This document shows, piece after piece, positions 11,971-21,638 of a stretch of DNA of 64,000 bases (position 1 is the stretch's first letter; each line of letters begins with the position of its first letter). The stretch comes from Fragilaria crotonensis (taxonomy: Eukaryota; Bacillariophyta; Fragilariophyceae; Fragilariales; Fragilariaceae): the NCBI GenBank assembly GCA_022925895.1, contig JAKSYS010000117.1:1-64000 (forward strand). The letters are read 5' to 3'. A program made the translations under genes and the position numbers. The notes below the pieces were generated by a model, which saw only the letters and a list, made by a program, of their open reading frames with translations, did no database searches and had not been told where the DNA came from.

Positions 11971-12042
11971 ATGAACTGTCTACGATAACAATGTAATGCA
12001 CGTCAGTGGAGGAAGTAAGTATCGGTACCTTGTTCCCTGGTC

Positions 12043-12621
12043 CTAGCTCGCGCTAGAGCTACTTGTATTAGTTATGAATGTATTGAACTTGGAACGGCGA
12101 ATCGAGTGGGAACAGAATACATGTTTCACATTTTCCCACGTTTCACGTTTCAGGAATTTAGCCCTGTACTCGTAGTCAATTCCCGTACAGTACAAGTCCA
12201 ACGTGCGAGACGCGTCATCGGTGTGAAGTGTGAACGAGATTTCGGACCTTTCTTTACCTGGAACTGGTACTCCGAGTACTACTACTATGTCATATGGTAA
12301 TTGCATCTTCGATCGTCTGGTGATGGATCGTCGGGGGTCGGGGGTGGTGGTGGTTCCGGTAACAATATTTTGGTCAACATCTGCATATATATCATCTATC
12401 ATCAGTATTGTTTCATCATTACTACAACGACCATTGCTGTATCCAGCGATGGCTGTTGGATTATTTTGAATGTGAACATGATCGCTAGATGTAATGGAGT
12501 GCAGAAAATGCGTCGTAGTTGCCTTTTTACGCCATGGCGTTGTCGTCGTTGAATCTATATAAAAGCTCGCGCAGGATGATCCGAATTTGGTCATAGAAAT
12601 CGGCCTCGTCTTTCGCTGCAT
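12043..12621 (-). CDS. Hypothetical protein, weak
   Basis: Open frame of 192 codons starting at ATG 12621. It is rich in Ser, Thr and Asn with a TTTTPDPRRS stretch, and shows no signal peptide, membrane helix or family motif that I recognise. Part of it overlaps trinucleotide-biased DNA, which can keep a frame open by chance. It may be a lineage-specific gene or a chance frame. Confidence 0.25.
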   Translation of the reverse strand: MQRKTRPISMTKFGSSCASFYIDSTTTTPWRKKATTTHFLHSITSSDHVHIQNNPTAIAGYSNGRCSNDETILMIDDIYADVDQNIVTGTTTTPDPRRSITRRSKMQLPYDIVVVLGVPVPGKERSEISFTLHTDDASRTLDLYCTGIDYEYRAKFLKRETWENVKHVFCSHSIRRSKFNTFITNTSSSSAS

Positions 12622-12666
12622 CGCGATGGGTGAGTCAACAGCGAAGATCTATGAACGAACAGATGC

Positions 12667-13345
12667 ATGGCAGAAGTCGTCGGCTTGTCAGAAACAACGC
12701 TCGGAGGCACTGTCCCGTCTAGCGATACACTAAAATGTATTCTGCCGAGCGCTTGTCCTCATTCACGTAGGCAACAAGAAGTACCAGGAGCACTTCCTTT
12801 CTTCGATAACAACTTGGAACATCGCCGTCGTCTTGTCTACATTGCATCGGATGAGTAGGACCAAACTTTCTTTCAGCCATTCAGAGAGATCTTTGATGTT
12901 GTCATGTTGGATGATTTCAAACATTTACTGGTGGGGGTCAACACCAACCATTACGGCATGATTGATTCGTTGATTGCCTCGCGATCAAAAACCTTTTTTG
13001 GATGCTGGTTTTCGACTTTTCTGGATACATTAATCGACTACGCGGTTTCTGATTGATTCGTTGATTGCCTCGCGATCAAAAATCTTTTTTGGATGCTGGT
13101 TTTCGACTTTTCTGGATACATTAATCGACTACACGGTTTCCGAAATGGGATATCATTCGTCCTACAACTACGCCCTCGATGACCGCAAGTATCACATTCA
13201 GGAATTCTATCCCGTCAAGAAATCATTCTACGCTCGTGAATTCCCCACGGCTTGGAGACTGATTGATGAGGGTATTCAAGAACTCGCCGAGGCAGACGCA
13301 GCAATCAATGCAGAGGGTGCTGGAGCAAGCAAAGCAGCACTGTAG
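12667..13345 (+). pseudogene. Fucosyltransferase-like C-terminal remnant
   Basis: The frame reads LVYIASDE, an in-frame TAG at 12856-12858, then PFREIFDVVMLDDFKHLL, GMIDSLIASRSKTFFGCWFS and, after a frame change, GYINRLRG. This order (IASDE, LDDF, ASRS-FFG-WFSTF-GYINR-RGY) is that of the C-terminal nucleotide-sugar-binding half of O-fucosyltransferase-like proteins common in diatoms. A 91-base tandem duplication interrupts it. The tail YHSSYNYALDDRKYHIQEF to AGASKAAL then follows in an open frame to 13345. The N-terminal half is missing. It is a broken copy of a host gene; the exact family assignment is tentative. Confidence 0.55.
12959..13140 (+). repeat. 91-base tandem duplication
   Basis: Units 12959-13049 and 13050-13140 abut directly and differ at two bases (C/T in the A-rich run and G/A near the end of each unit). 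Ninety-one is not a multiple of three, so the duplication by itself shifts the frame of the fucosyltransferase-like remnant. The near identity of the units points to a recent event. Confidence 0.9.
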
Positions 13346-13589
13346 TGGAGCGCTCAGGCGCTACGGTCGCTATCTTTATTTATAGTTAATGAAATCATGT
13401 GTATGTTACTGCAGTACGATGGGTGTACTTTGCAATCATATCGACTACTTCAGGTCAGCAGGTGTCTGGATGATTCCGGATTTCCGGCTGTCCGAGTGTT
13501 CGAGATTTGAAGAAGGATTCCCTGCACCGCGTTGTTTATGACAGAGTTCCTCACTCACTTTGCCAAGAAAGTCACACACCGTAAGTCCC

Positions 13590-13997
13590 TCAGTCGTTGA
13601 TACTGTCAAACTCTTGATGGCATTTGAGTACCACTGTTAGATAATCGAAAAATCCAGATACTGCAACTCTTAGCATTTTCGCTTCTGTTGCCTGGAATGA
13701 TCTGTTTTGTCAAGTTTATTAGCAGTTGGTGGGTAGTGAGCACCAGCAAGCCTCCGCGGTTTGTTGTTGGAATTTGTTGCAAGGCGTCCACTGTCTATGC
13801 ATTCACTCATTCACTCACATTCGCAAGGTCCTCGGATCTGTTGACAATACGTCCATGGTCTTGACAACACGATTTCCCAGTTCCTGATCAACGATTAGCA
13901 CATTCTTGGTTCTGCTGGCACTGGCTGCGGTTGGAAAGGACACATTAATCTCACAAGCATATGGATAGCCCTTATTGTGTGCGGCGGCGGCAGTCAT
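13590..13997 (-). CDS. PCC1/LAGE3-like subunit of the KEOPS (EKC) complex
   Basis: Two exons: 13997-13819 and 13701-13590, split by a GT-AG intron (13702-13818). The phase closes exactly, with 179 and 112 bases giving 96 residues. Exon 1 encodes the N-terminal beta-strands (YPYACEINVSFPTAASA, VDQELG, RVVKTMDVLSTDPRTLR). Exon 2 encodes ATEAKMLRVAVSGFFDYL, TVVLKCHQEFD and the stop. Length, fold order and the RVAV-FFDYL helix match Pcc1, the small dimerisation subunit of the complex that makes the t6A base of ANN-decoding tRNAs. The start at 13997 is chosen because upstream in-frame sequence lacks conservation. The gene is easy to miss because neither exon is long. Confidence 0.8.
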
Positions 13998-14199
13998 GAT
14001 GGAATAATAATGATGTGTGGGAGTGTCACTGATGATGTAGTCTAAAGTACAGCACCAACGCCGAGCACAGATTATCTTGTGTTGATGTGCGCCATCATGT
14101 CGACATCTAAAAAAGGTCATGCTTGAAACTTCATCGTAGTACGACAGTACAAGGTACTGTAGTAACACTACACAGTACCAATGACAGCTGCACTACAGT

Positions 14200-14435
14200 A
14201 CCAGGGTAGAGGTGCAATATGCCGTATGCCATACGGCGGGTCCGATTAGGTTTCACCAATTTGACGTCTGAGCCCACGTCACAGTACTGATGTCTTCACG
14301 TTCAACGTCCTGACATACAGTACTACAGTAAGACAGTAACATACTGAGAGCATCCTGATTGGTACAGTACGCGCTGACGTCAAATTGGTGAAACCTAGCA
14401 ATCGGATCTGTCATATGTCATATGCCATGTGTACT
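14200..14435. repeat. MITE-like inverted-repeat element
   Basis: A perfect 22-base inverted repeat occupies 14247-14268 and 14377-14398, on the outer side of each of which similarity continues imperfectly for about 20 more bases (ATCCGATT, CATATG-type blocks). The 108-base loop is rich in CAGTAC and ACTGTA steps. There is no coding capacity. Size and structure fit a small non-autonomous inverted-repeat element. No target-site duplication could be fixed by eye. Confidence 0.65.
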
Positions 14436-14695
14436 GTAGTATGAAAAAGTAGTGTTGTACTGTAGAAGTCATTTTTTAACAGGACTGGTACTAGTACTAG
14501 TACTGTAAACTGTAATTTGTGGTAGCTATTTTTCTCGAAACAATGGAGATGCACGTCTGCTCGTGTAATTGGTGTCGACCATCAGCGCTTGTTTCGTGTC
14601 ATTTGTTTTATTTGTGTTGCTTGTGATTGTGTTATCAACAAGTACTATTACCCCTTGACGTTGTTGACAACTCTGGCTATCTGAACTAAACTGCA

Positions 14696-15358
14696 ATGTC
14701 ACTCTCCTGTGGTCCTGTCCCGAACGCGCTGAACTGCTACCGGAATTTCGGCGACGACGACGCCGACCTGAACGATGATGTTCCTACCAGTGCCAGTACA
14801 GGCAATGAATACGAACTAGTGGCACAAATGGATCTCATGTTCCAACCGGACCACCCGCCAGTCGAAATTGAAGGTATCATGACATTTCCTCTCAATCCCA
14901 ACGTCCCTCCGGCACCTATTGCAGGCTCTGTCGAACCATCCGAATGGTCCACCTTTGCAACTTGTGTCATGGAACAATCGAATCAGTTTCTACATCATCG
15001 ATCAATAGAACTAGCATTCCTCTACTTTGGTGTTTTGGTTCTTTTCTTGATCATCCTAACTGCCATCAAATACTACATGGACACATCTCTCGCGGAAGCC
15101 ATTGGGATTGGAACATGTCTCGTGGCAATCTTGGCCTTTGTCGTGGCCTTCAATCGACTACCCGTCTGGCACGACGCATCACTCGATGATGCCATTCTCA
15201 CTCTCACATCACGACAACCCCTCCGACACTATTACTTGACGTACATGAGATACAATCCCTCGGAGGGATTCATGGGAGTGACACGACGGATTCGAATTTA
15301 TCGAAAGAATGTGACGTACCAACAACCGAATCTTCTTGGAGTTCCTTCGACAAAGTAG
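14696..15358 (+). CDS. Unknown two-helix membrane protein
   Basis: Single-exon frame of 220 residues with ATG at 14696. The N-terminal half is acidic and soluble (GDDDADLNDD, then Pro-rich PLNPNVPPAPIAG). Two adjacent hydrophobic helices follow, at roughly residues 105-122 (LAFLYFGVLVLFLIILTA) and 133-152 (AIGIGTCLVAILAFVVAF). A basic C-terminal domain with RRIRIYRKNVTYQQP closes it. The family is not recognised. The hairpin layout suggests both ends face the same side of a membrane. The distinct soluble and membrane halves make a real gene likely. Confidence 0.6.
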   Translation: MSLSCGPVPNALNCYRNFGDDDADLNDDVPTSASTGNEYELVAQMDLMFQPDHPPVEIEGIMTFPLNPNVPPAPIAGSVEPSEWSTFATCVMEQSNQFLHHRSIELAFLYFGVLVLFLIILTAIKYYMDTSLAEAIGIGTCLVAILAFVVAFNRLPVWHDASLDDAILTLTSRQPLRHYYLTYMRYNPSEGFMGVTRRIRIYRKNVTYQQPNLLGVPSTK

Positions 15359-16112
15359 TTTTCTAGGAGAGCATTTGGGACGACTCGATGAAACCCTGTG
15401 TGTGCATGTGTGTACCTCTTTGTTGAGTGAGTGTTTGTGTGTCGTTGGATAACGTAGTTACTCTGGAGTACGTAGGAGTATACGTGTTTCACGCTTCACA
15501 TCGAGACGAACGCATGATTCCATTTGTCATGACCCGACTGGTGACGAGGTAGTACTAGTACTTAAAGCAATGATGGGATGGAGCATGTCATCGATGTCTA
15601 CAAACTGTTCGGCAAAAGGGACAAAGGTTTGGCGACACATCTAGAGTAGAGGCGCGTTCCACATTTATCACTTTCTAAATCCACATAACACAAATTGACG
15701 TTCCATGCTCCTTTATACTTGAATTAGTTTTCATTCGAGTCCGTGTTGACGATTGTGGTAAAGGGCAGTTTAGTCTTGCTCATGCGCTTGATGTAGGTGA
15801 GATTTCTGGGATGTGGAGATTGTACTTTCCCCTTCAATATCTCAAGGACGCCGCAAATGCCTACTAGTGCCTCTAGAGCCTAGAGTGCAGTTTCAACCAG
15901 GACCTCATGGCAATCTCGATGGAGTATGGAATGAACTTCCCCCTACTCCGTGAAATGTGCACGCGGACACGAGGTTTGCGTAACTGCCCATGGCATTTTT
16001 AATCATTATTATTGCGCTCCTATCGTACTACCCTCTTTTTTCTCCTCATGGCCAAGATTGCATGTGTGCGTGTGTGTAGGTGTGTGGACCACTTCCCATG
16101 TACAAACACATT
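15359..16112. other. Intergenic, no gene seen
   Basis: The stretch lies between two convergent genes. It holds their 3' flanks and a short TG/GT-rich simple-sequence run near 15400-15440 and 16060-16085. No gene recognised. Confidence 0.5.
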
Positions 16113-17419
16113 TTAAACTGGAAATCCAGGTGCTGATGCGTTTCTGGCCGCCGCTTCTCGGACTGGGGCAAAGTATGGATGTGTCGATGCTTCCTTGGCA
16201 GACAGTCTTTCTTGATGATCATACCTGAAGACAAAAGGGCAAGGGTAAGAGTGAGTACATGTACATACATGCGTGCGCGCATGAGTGGGTTTCAACAAGA
16301 CAAACATAAAAACAATGCAAATCATTGAACACACCTCAAGAGTTTGGACACATAGTCAAGGGCATCATCCGAAACGAGATGTTGATTCTCCGGAGTAATG
16401 AACTTTTGCCATGGTTTCTTGGAGTGGCGTCCCAAAATCCCATCAAAATGAGGGTCCAGCTCCAAATCGTACGTGTCAAGATAATGAAAGAGTTCTTCCG
16501 TTCCCAAAACCTTTGCAATTTTGACCAATTGATCATAATTGTCGTGTCCGTGGAAGAAAGGTTCCTTCCTGAAGATCATGCCGGCAAACATGCATCCCAA
16601 CGACCACATGTCGAGGGAGTAATCGTACTCTTGAAGGTCCACCAACAACTCTGGACCCTTGAAGTACCGACTTGCGACTCGGACATTGTATTCGCGTCCT
16701 GGGTGGTAGAATTCCGCAAGGCCCCAATCAATGAGCCGAAGCTGTCGTTTCTCGTGATCAATCATGACGTTGTGGGGCTTGACGTCACGATGCATCACGC
16801 CGTTGGAATGACAATAATCCAAGGCCTTGAGGAGCTCAAAGATGTAGTAACGAATGTCATAATCACTCAAGGTGGGATAGAGAATTTTGAAGTCTGTATT
16901 GTTGACGTGCTCGAAGATGAGAGAAGGAGTCTTGGACTGAGGGTCTCTGACAACATCCAAAAGTTGAATAATGTTTGTCCCACCGCACATATTTTGGAGA
17001 ATTTTGATTTCCCTCTTGATTTTCTTCTTCTTGACCGGTTTCAGAATCTTGATAACACACTTGGTGTTGTTGGCCACGTTGACTCCTTCAAACACCTATT
17101 CATGGATTGACATGGCATAAAGTCGATTAGCAAAAGACAGCACCGTAGACATCAATGGCAAAACGTCACATCTTCATCCAACCTCCAACAAACATACCTC
17201 ACTGTATTTACCACGACCAATCTTCCGAATCACCTCGTAGTCTTCTTGATCACCCCAATTGACAGTCAATGCTTCATAATCCCAGTAATCACGAGGACGA
17301 TGTACATTGACATCAGGGTAAACTCTGTTGACCGCGACAAGTGACAGTATGTTAGTATCCAGTACAGGTGGCAGGCTACACTGCTCCAGTGGTCTTCTCG
17401 TCATCTCCACGAGGAACAT
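16113..17419 (-). CDS. CK2A: Casein kinase 2 catalytic subunit alpha
   Basis: Three exons: 17419-17198, 17095-16335 and 16224-16113, with GT-AG introns between them and matching phases; the model is 364 residues. The kinase domain is nearly textbook CK2 alpha: [20 protein letters not shown], the glycine loop [11 protein letters not shown], Lys about residue 90 in CVIKILKP, the basic [12 protein letters not shown] cluster, [15 protein letters not shown] (catalytic Asp about 178), the DWG variant in [13 protein letters not shown] and [21 protein letters not shown]2 alpha is a constitutively active Ser/Thr kinase of the CK2 holoenzyme. The start is uncertain: the frame is open to ATG 17419, but an acceptor-like site precedes VYPDV and an upstream coding-like, Leu-rich exon near 17610-17700 is possible. 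Confidence 0.95.
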
Positions 17420-18256
17420 GTTTCCATCAAGAACGTGTATTCATCTTCGACTGACTGTGCATCCCCCTACCTTGCTCTGCTCATGGTACCAATATGGTAC
17501 TTGTGTGTTGGATGTCGTTGACGCCAATGAATGTAAATCCAGAGACAAAATGTGGTTGGGGATGTATACAGCAAAAACCTTACTCGATACGCACTCCTCC
17601 ACACGGACAGCACAAGAAACCTGACGACGAGGGAAGCAGAGACGCCAAGACCAAGAGCGCCGCCAATGGTGCACCGATTTTGCTGCCAGCTAAATCACTA
17701 ACAAGAAAAACGAACTGGTGACCAAAATAGGGTTAATATCCATTTGCAGTGTGCAGTTGCTACAGTACAGCTAGTAGAGTCTACTACTACTGTCCTACCG
17801 GTAGCAGGGCAATGAGTTGGTTCAAAGTTCAAAGTTCACGCTGCACGTTCGAGCTACCTGGTACCTGGTACTACAGTACTAGGGGACGATTTCACCTGCG
17901 CAATGGTACAGTAAAATCCTTTTGTCAGTCAGTCGTCGGTAGCTTTGGTGGAGTACAGGTACAGTAGGAGAGTGTCGAATGTCGAGTATCGGTACAACTC
18001 GGTAGTACACCAGTACACTCGTGGCGCGAGATTGCGACAAGATTCATGTAACGAAGCGCAACACAACCAACCTGCGCCTCACGCATCATCCCGACTGACC
18101 TGCTAGCTAACAGCAACAGCAACAGTAACACTGCACCTGAGCCACCTTCACAAACAATCTGCTTGCATTATCAGGAAGACGCTAGAGTACTCGCTATACA
18201 ATTTGGAGTACTACATCAGATTCCAATTCTTAATTTGTTGGAGACTCGAGATTTAG
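17420..18256. other. Divergent promoter region between CK2 alpha and the phosducin-like gene
   Basis: Holds the 5' flanks of both genes. An open Leu-rich stretch on the minus strand (about 17610-17700) ends in a donor-like GTAAGG and could be an alternative first exon of CK2 alpha, but it has no ATG. The 17840-18010 part is dense in GGTAC/GTACC palindromes. Confidence 0.4.
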
Positions 18257-19060
18257 ATGAGCATGGAAGGTCAAGGCGTTATCAATTACAACGTGAGCCG
18301 TCCATCGTTTGCCATTTCGACCGAAACGACCGAATTTGACGATGAATTGATACGACGAGGCATTATTTCCTTTGAGGAGTCCATGATGCGCAAGGGTGCA
18401 TCACAGCAGGAAGCCGTGCGACTCAAGGAAATGAAGGAAGGGAGGACTACAAGTCTGAATTGTCCTGACACGGAAGAGACACAAACGGAGGATGAGTTTT
18501 TGGAGCGGTATCGTCAGAAACGATTACAAGAATTGAAAGAAGATGCTAGTGGTGGAGGCAGCAATCCATACGGAAAATTCGGCCAGGTCATGCTTATTTC
18601 ACGGCAGGACTGGGCACGAGAAGTGAACGAGGCCAGTCAAAGTGCATGGGTTGTGATCTCTTTGACATCATCAGATGTGGAACGGACTGGATGTATGGAA
18701 AAAGCTGTGTCTGCACTGTCGAGTAAATTTGTGGATGTCAAGTTTGTTGCCATTCCCCATCAACAAGCCATGGCCAATTGGCCGGAAGACCACCTTCCAA
18801 CGGTGTTTCTGTATCGACATGGAAAGTTACAACATCAACTTGTTTCCCTTCCCACCTTTATATCTGAGGAGCAATTGGAATGGAAACTTGCGCAGTTGGG
18901 CGTTTTGGAAACGGACTTGGAGGAAGAGCCGAGTGATCAAAATCGTAACAACAGGTTTAAAACTGGCTCGTATCGAGGGACTGTCTTTGGGGGGACGGCG
19001 TCCGAGTTGAAGACGAGGGAGTCGGTTGATGCAACGAATGCGTACGATGATGTGGATTGA
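18257..19060 (+). CDS. Phosducin-like protein (PLP2/PDCL3 type)
   Basis: Single-exon gene of 267 residues with ATG at 18257. The N-terminal third is a charged helical region (FDDELIRRGIISFEE, DEFLERYRQKRLQELKE). A thioredoxin-fold domain follows, starting at GKFGQVMLISRQDWAREVNE, with WVVISLTS in the strand, a non-CxxC active-site equivalent (TGCMEKA), DVKFVAIPHQQ and the cis-Pro-like LPTVFLYRHGK. The C-terminus is acidic. This order matches the PLP2/PDCL3 class of phosducin-like proteins, cochaperones of the CCT chaperonin for actin and tubulin folding. A redox role is unlikely because the CxxC is missing. Confidence 0.9.
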   Translation: MSMEGQGVINYNVSRPSFAISTETTEFDDELIRRGIISFEESMMRKGASQQEAVRLKEMKEGRTTSLNCPDTEETQTEDEFLERYRQKRLQELKEDASGGGSNPYGKFGQVMLISRQDWAREVNEASQSAWVVISLTSSDVERTGCMEKAVSALSSKFVDVKFVAIPHQQAMANWPEDHLPTVFLYRHGKLQHQLVSLPTFISEEQLEWKLAQLGVLETDLEEEPSDQNRNNRFKTGSYRGTVFGGTASELKTRESVDATNAYDDVD

Positions 19061-19490
19061 TATCGACTGCATATCCCATACTCCCGGATGTGCACCATTG
19101 CTTCGCGCGCTTCACGCAAGAACGAGCACGAAATAATTCTCGAGCGATCCAACTGTTGTAGTTCCAATCTTGGGAACACAGCGACCGTCCATCGTTCATA
19201 CACTTTGAAAATGCACCTTGTGCGAACCAATATAAACCTAGACACGAGTGCTTGGAGCACAAGTAAAAATGAGCATCCTTCAGTACGCCTATAGAAAAGA
19301 TTAATAGCACCTAGATTCGAGCTTACAGATCAGAAAAGTCATCAAGAGAGTTACTTGCAAACACCGTGTATTACACAACAATCCAACTACTTCCAACAAA
19401 CCATGCTTCCAGAGCTTGAATCCGGATCACACACACATGACGCATAATGTGTGATGCACCGTAGGATGAGGAACCCTTACTCCAGCATGC
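19061..19490. other. Intergenic, no gene seen
   Basis: 3' flanks of two convergent genes; nothing recognisable. Confidence 0.4.
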
Positions 19491-19910
19491 TCATGCCACA
19501 ACTTGATCGCCCTTGCCTGCACATGCCTTCATTTTCTCCGAGACAACTGTGCATCCCTGTACAATCCCATCGCGACTCTTTTGTAGCACTTGATGTTTCG
19601 ATTCGTATTCTTGAATTTGTTGCTTCGTCTGAACAATGGATGAACCAGCCTGGCGTGTGACTTTTCCAGGTGGAGTATCGGTCATGGCAACACACGCCGC
19701 ACCGACGGCAACACCAAGGCCCACCAATGGACCCAACAAGAGACTACCAACAAGACCTGTCAGGACCGCCACGGAACCCAATTCGGCAAGGGAGGGGCCA
19801 TCCTCGTCACTGTTGGTATTGGTGGCAGTGGTGTTCTTGTCATTGTTGTTGTTGTTATCATCCCCTACTGCTCCATTACGATTCGTTACGCGGATTTTGT
19901 AAAGCTTCAT
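19491..19910 (-). CDS. Small glycine-zipper membrane protein, paralog 1
   Basis: A 139-residue frame with ATG at 19910. Layout: a short basic N-terminus (MKLYKIRVTNRNG), an Asn/Asp-rich linker, a long small-residue hydrophobic segment (GSVAVLTGLVGSLLLGPLVG, then LGVAVGAACVAMT), a GKVTRQAGSSIVQTK stretch, and an amphipathic tail with KHQVLQKSRDGIVQGC. The same order recurs in the gene at 21639-22148, with shared GPLVGLGVAVG/GPVIAIAAGIGVAVA and GKV-ASG-KHQV-GC features. The Gly/Ala/Val pattern suggests a membrane-inserting hairpin. I do not know the function. Confidence 0.65.
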   Translation of the reverse strand: MKLYKIRVTNRNGAVGDDNNNNNDKNTTATNTNSDEDGPSLAELGSVAVLTGLVGSLLLGPLVGLGVAVGAACVAMTDTPPGKVTRQAGSSIVQTKQQIQEYESKHQVLQKSRDGIVQGCTVVSEKMKACAGKGDQVVA

Positions 19911-20827
19911 GGTTGGTGTTTACATCAAACACACACTGGGCCCAAAGTTTCGTCAATGAATGGATGATGAATGGAGGGTGTGTATGGTTGTACAAAAGCA
20001 AAACCGCGACGACTCGATTGTAGTTTTGTGGGGAACCACATGTCCATCAGACGACTCAACGGCTTGACATTGGTTGCCGCCATTTGATTTTTGGCATGTC
20101 CAGCAACACCGTCTACACGACTTAATAATGTGACCACGGCACCCTTGCAGCCAGAGCAAGGGAATCTCGACTGGATCTGGAGCGTGCGGGGCCACACCTC
20201 CCGTCATTCGCATGTACCGTACCTAGCGTACTGGCACACGTCTAAACTCGAATATTTCAGTGGATTCGTATCATTTTTCGATTCCGGGAGTGGCCTGCCG
20301 CCAGCAATGTATATGATATATACATCATAATGATATGCTACATGCACATGTATGAAGATGTACAGTGATGGATGCCTACCAGAATTTTATTCTCTGGCAG
20401 TACATACCCGGACTAAAAAAAAAACCCCATATCTATTTTACGTGTTGCTGCGATGCTCATGATTATCAGCATTCAACTCACACGGTACGACACTCTCCTT
20501 TAGTGGATAGCGTCACACAGGTAGGCACCTGGATGCCTTACTTACATGCCGGTCCAGGACGAATTCTGTGCTGGTAGTTTAACCTGCGCCGAAATATGTA
20601 CGGATAGATCGCACGCCTCGTGTCGAATTTCGTTTTGCGCGCCGAATACTGGCTTGAAATATCGGACCCGGACTAAGTTTACGATACTGTACTACCTGGT
20701 ACCTGGTACTGGAGTAGGATCACAGCACTCGTTGTCACACGTCACTTCCCTTCATCAAACATGACAACACGACAGTTCGATCTTGTCATGAAGATCTTAA
20801 AGGATATTGCCGATAGTGCGTTTGACC
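19911..20827. other. Intergenic, no gene seen
   Basis: Upstream region of the minus-strand glycine-zipper gene and of the plus-strand cupin gene. Contains an A-run (20416-20425), an ATGTATATGATATATACAT-type palindrome near 20307-20328 and GGTACCTGGTACTGG near 20698-20712. No gene recognised. Confidence 0.4.
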
Positions 20828-21386
20828 ATGTTCCACTTGCAACGATTTGTTTGGACCGTTCTTCCTGCTGTACTACTGCTGATCTCCGCAACAGTAGTCC
20901 ATGGATTTTCTTCTCCAAAACAGCAACAGCGTCACGCGCTTTCGTTTGGAAGATCTCCATTCTTGACATCATCGACAGCGCTCTTGGACAAACCCAACAT
21001 TGAAGTAATTTCGCAGCCAGATGAGGATTTTCTAGAAAAGGAGGGGTGAGTTTCCATATAATGTTGGAGTTGCTGGTTTTGGAATGCATTCGAAATGCGC
21101 CAACTAATTTTGGATTCTTCTGGTTTTATGTTGCCACCATGATTGTCCTTTTGGCGAAATAAGTGTCTTTAAATGGGGAACTTGGGGTTGCCTTCCCGGA
21201 AAGTTTCCCTGGAGCTATGGTGAAAATGAATCTTGCTATCTCCTCAGTGGAAAAGTAACAGTCACTCCCGTGGATGGTCGTCCCGCTGCCACGTTTGGAA
21301 AGGGCGATTTCGTCACGTTCCCGGCAGGGTTGAGCTGCGAGTGGGATGTCACCGAAGCGGTTCAGAAGCACTACAAGTTCTTTTGA
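20828..21386 (+). CDS. Plastid-targeted small cupin (DUF861/cupin_3 type)
   Basis: Two exons, 20828-21045 and 21164-21386, with a GT-AG intron of 118 bases; the phase closes and gives 146 residues. The N-terminus is a signal peptide (FVWTVLPAVLLLISATVVHG) followed directly by Phe and a Ser/Gln/Arg-rich transit-like stretch (FSSPKQQQRHALSFG). This is the arrangement used for plastid import in diatoms. Exon 2 is a compact cupin of the DUF861 type: WGTWGCLPGKFPWSYGENES, CYLLSGKVTVTP, GKGDFVTFPAGLSCEWDV, KHYKFF. Related proteins are common in plants and algae. Substrate and reaction are unknown; this short class is often annotated only by fold. The upstream frame from 20761 is not used, because the signal peptide begins at the inner ATG. 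Confidence 0.8.
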
Positions 21387-21638
21387 AATGTATGGTCTTG
21401 AAAGTATACTCCACACTTAATGAAAGGCGGGCGAAACGTTTGTCGCAAATCATGAATATGCACATCCTCGCTGACTACACGCTCATTCACATACTCCCAA
21501 ATAAAGCTATACATTAGTGTTTTATAGTGCATGCCCATTGGTATAATCGGCACCCCACCCATTCCAAATAATGTCGAACTCACTCGAAGCTCAAGCCTCG
21601 GTACTAGTACCTGGTATACTCCAGAACTGGTACAACGA
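21387..21638. other. Short intergenic stretch
   Basis: Convergent 3' flanks of the cupin and glycine-zipper genes; nothing recognisable. Confidence 0.4.

Noticed and set aside
16325-17110. Plus-strand open frame of 261 codons
   Set aside because: It lies exactly antisense to the main exon of CK2 alpha and has no motif of its own.
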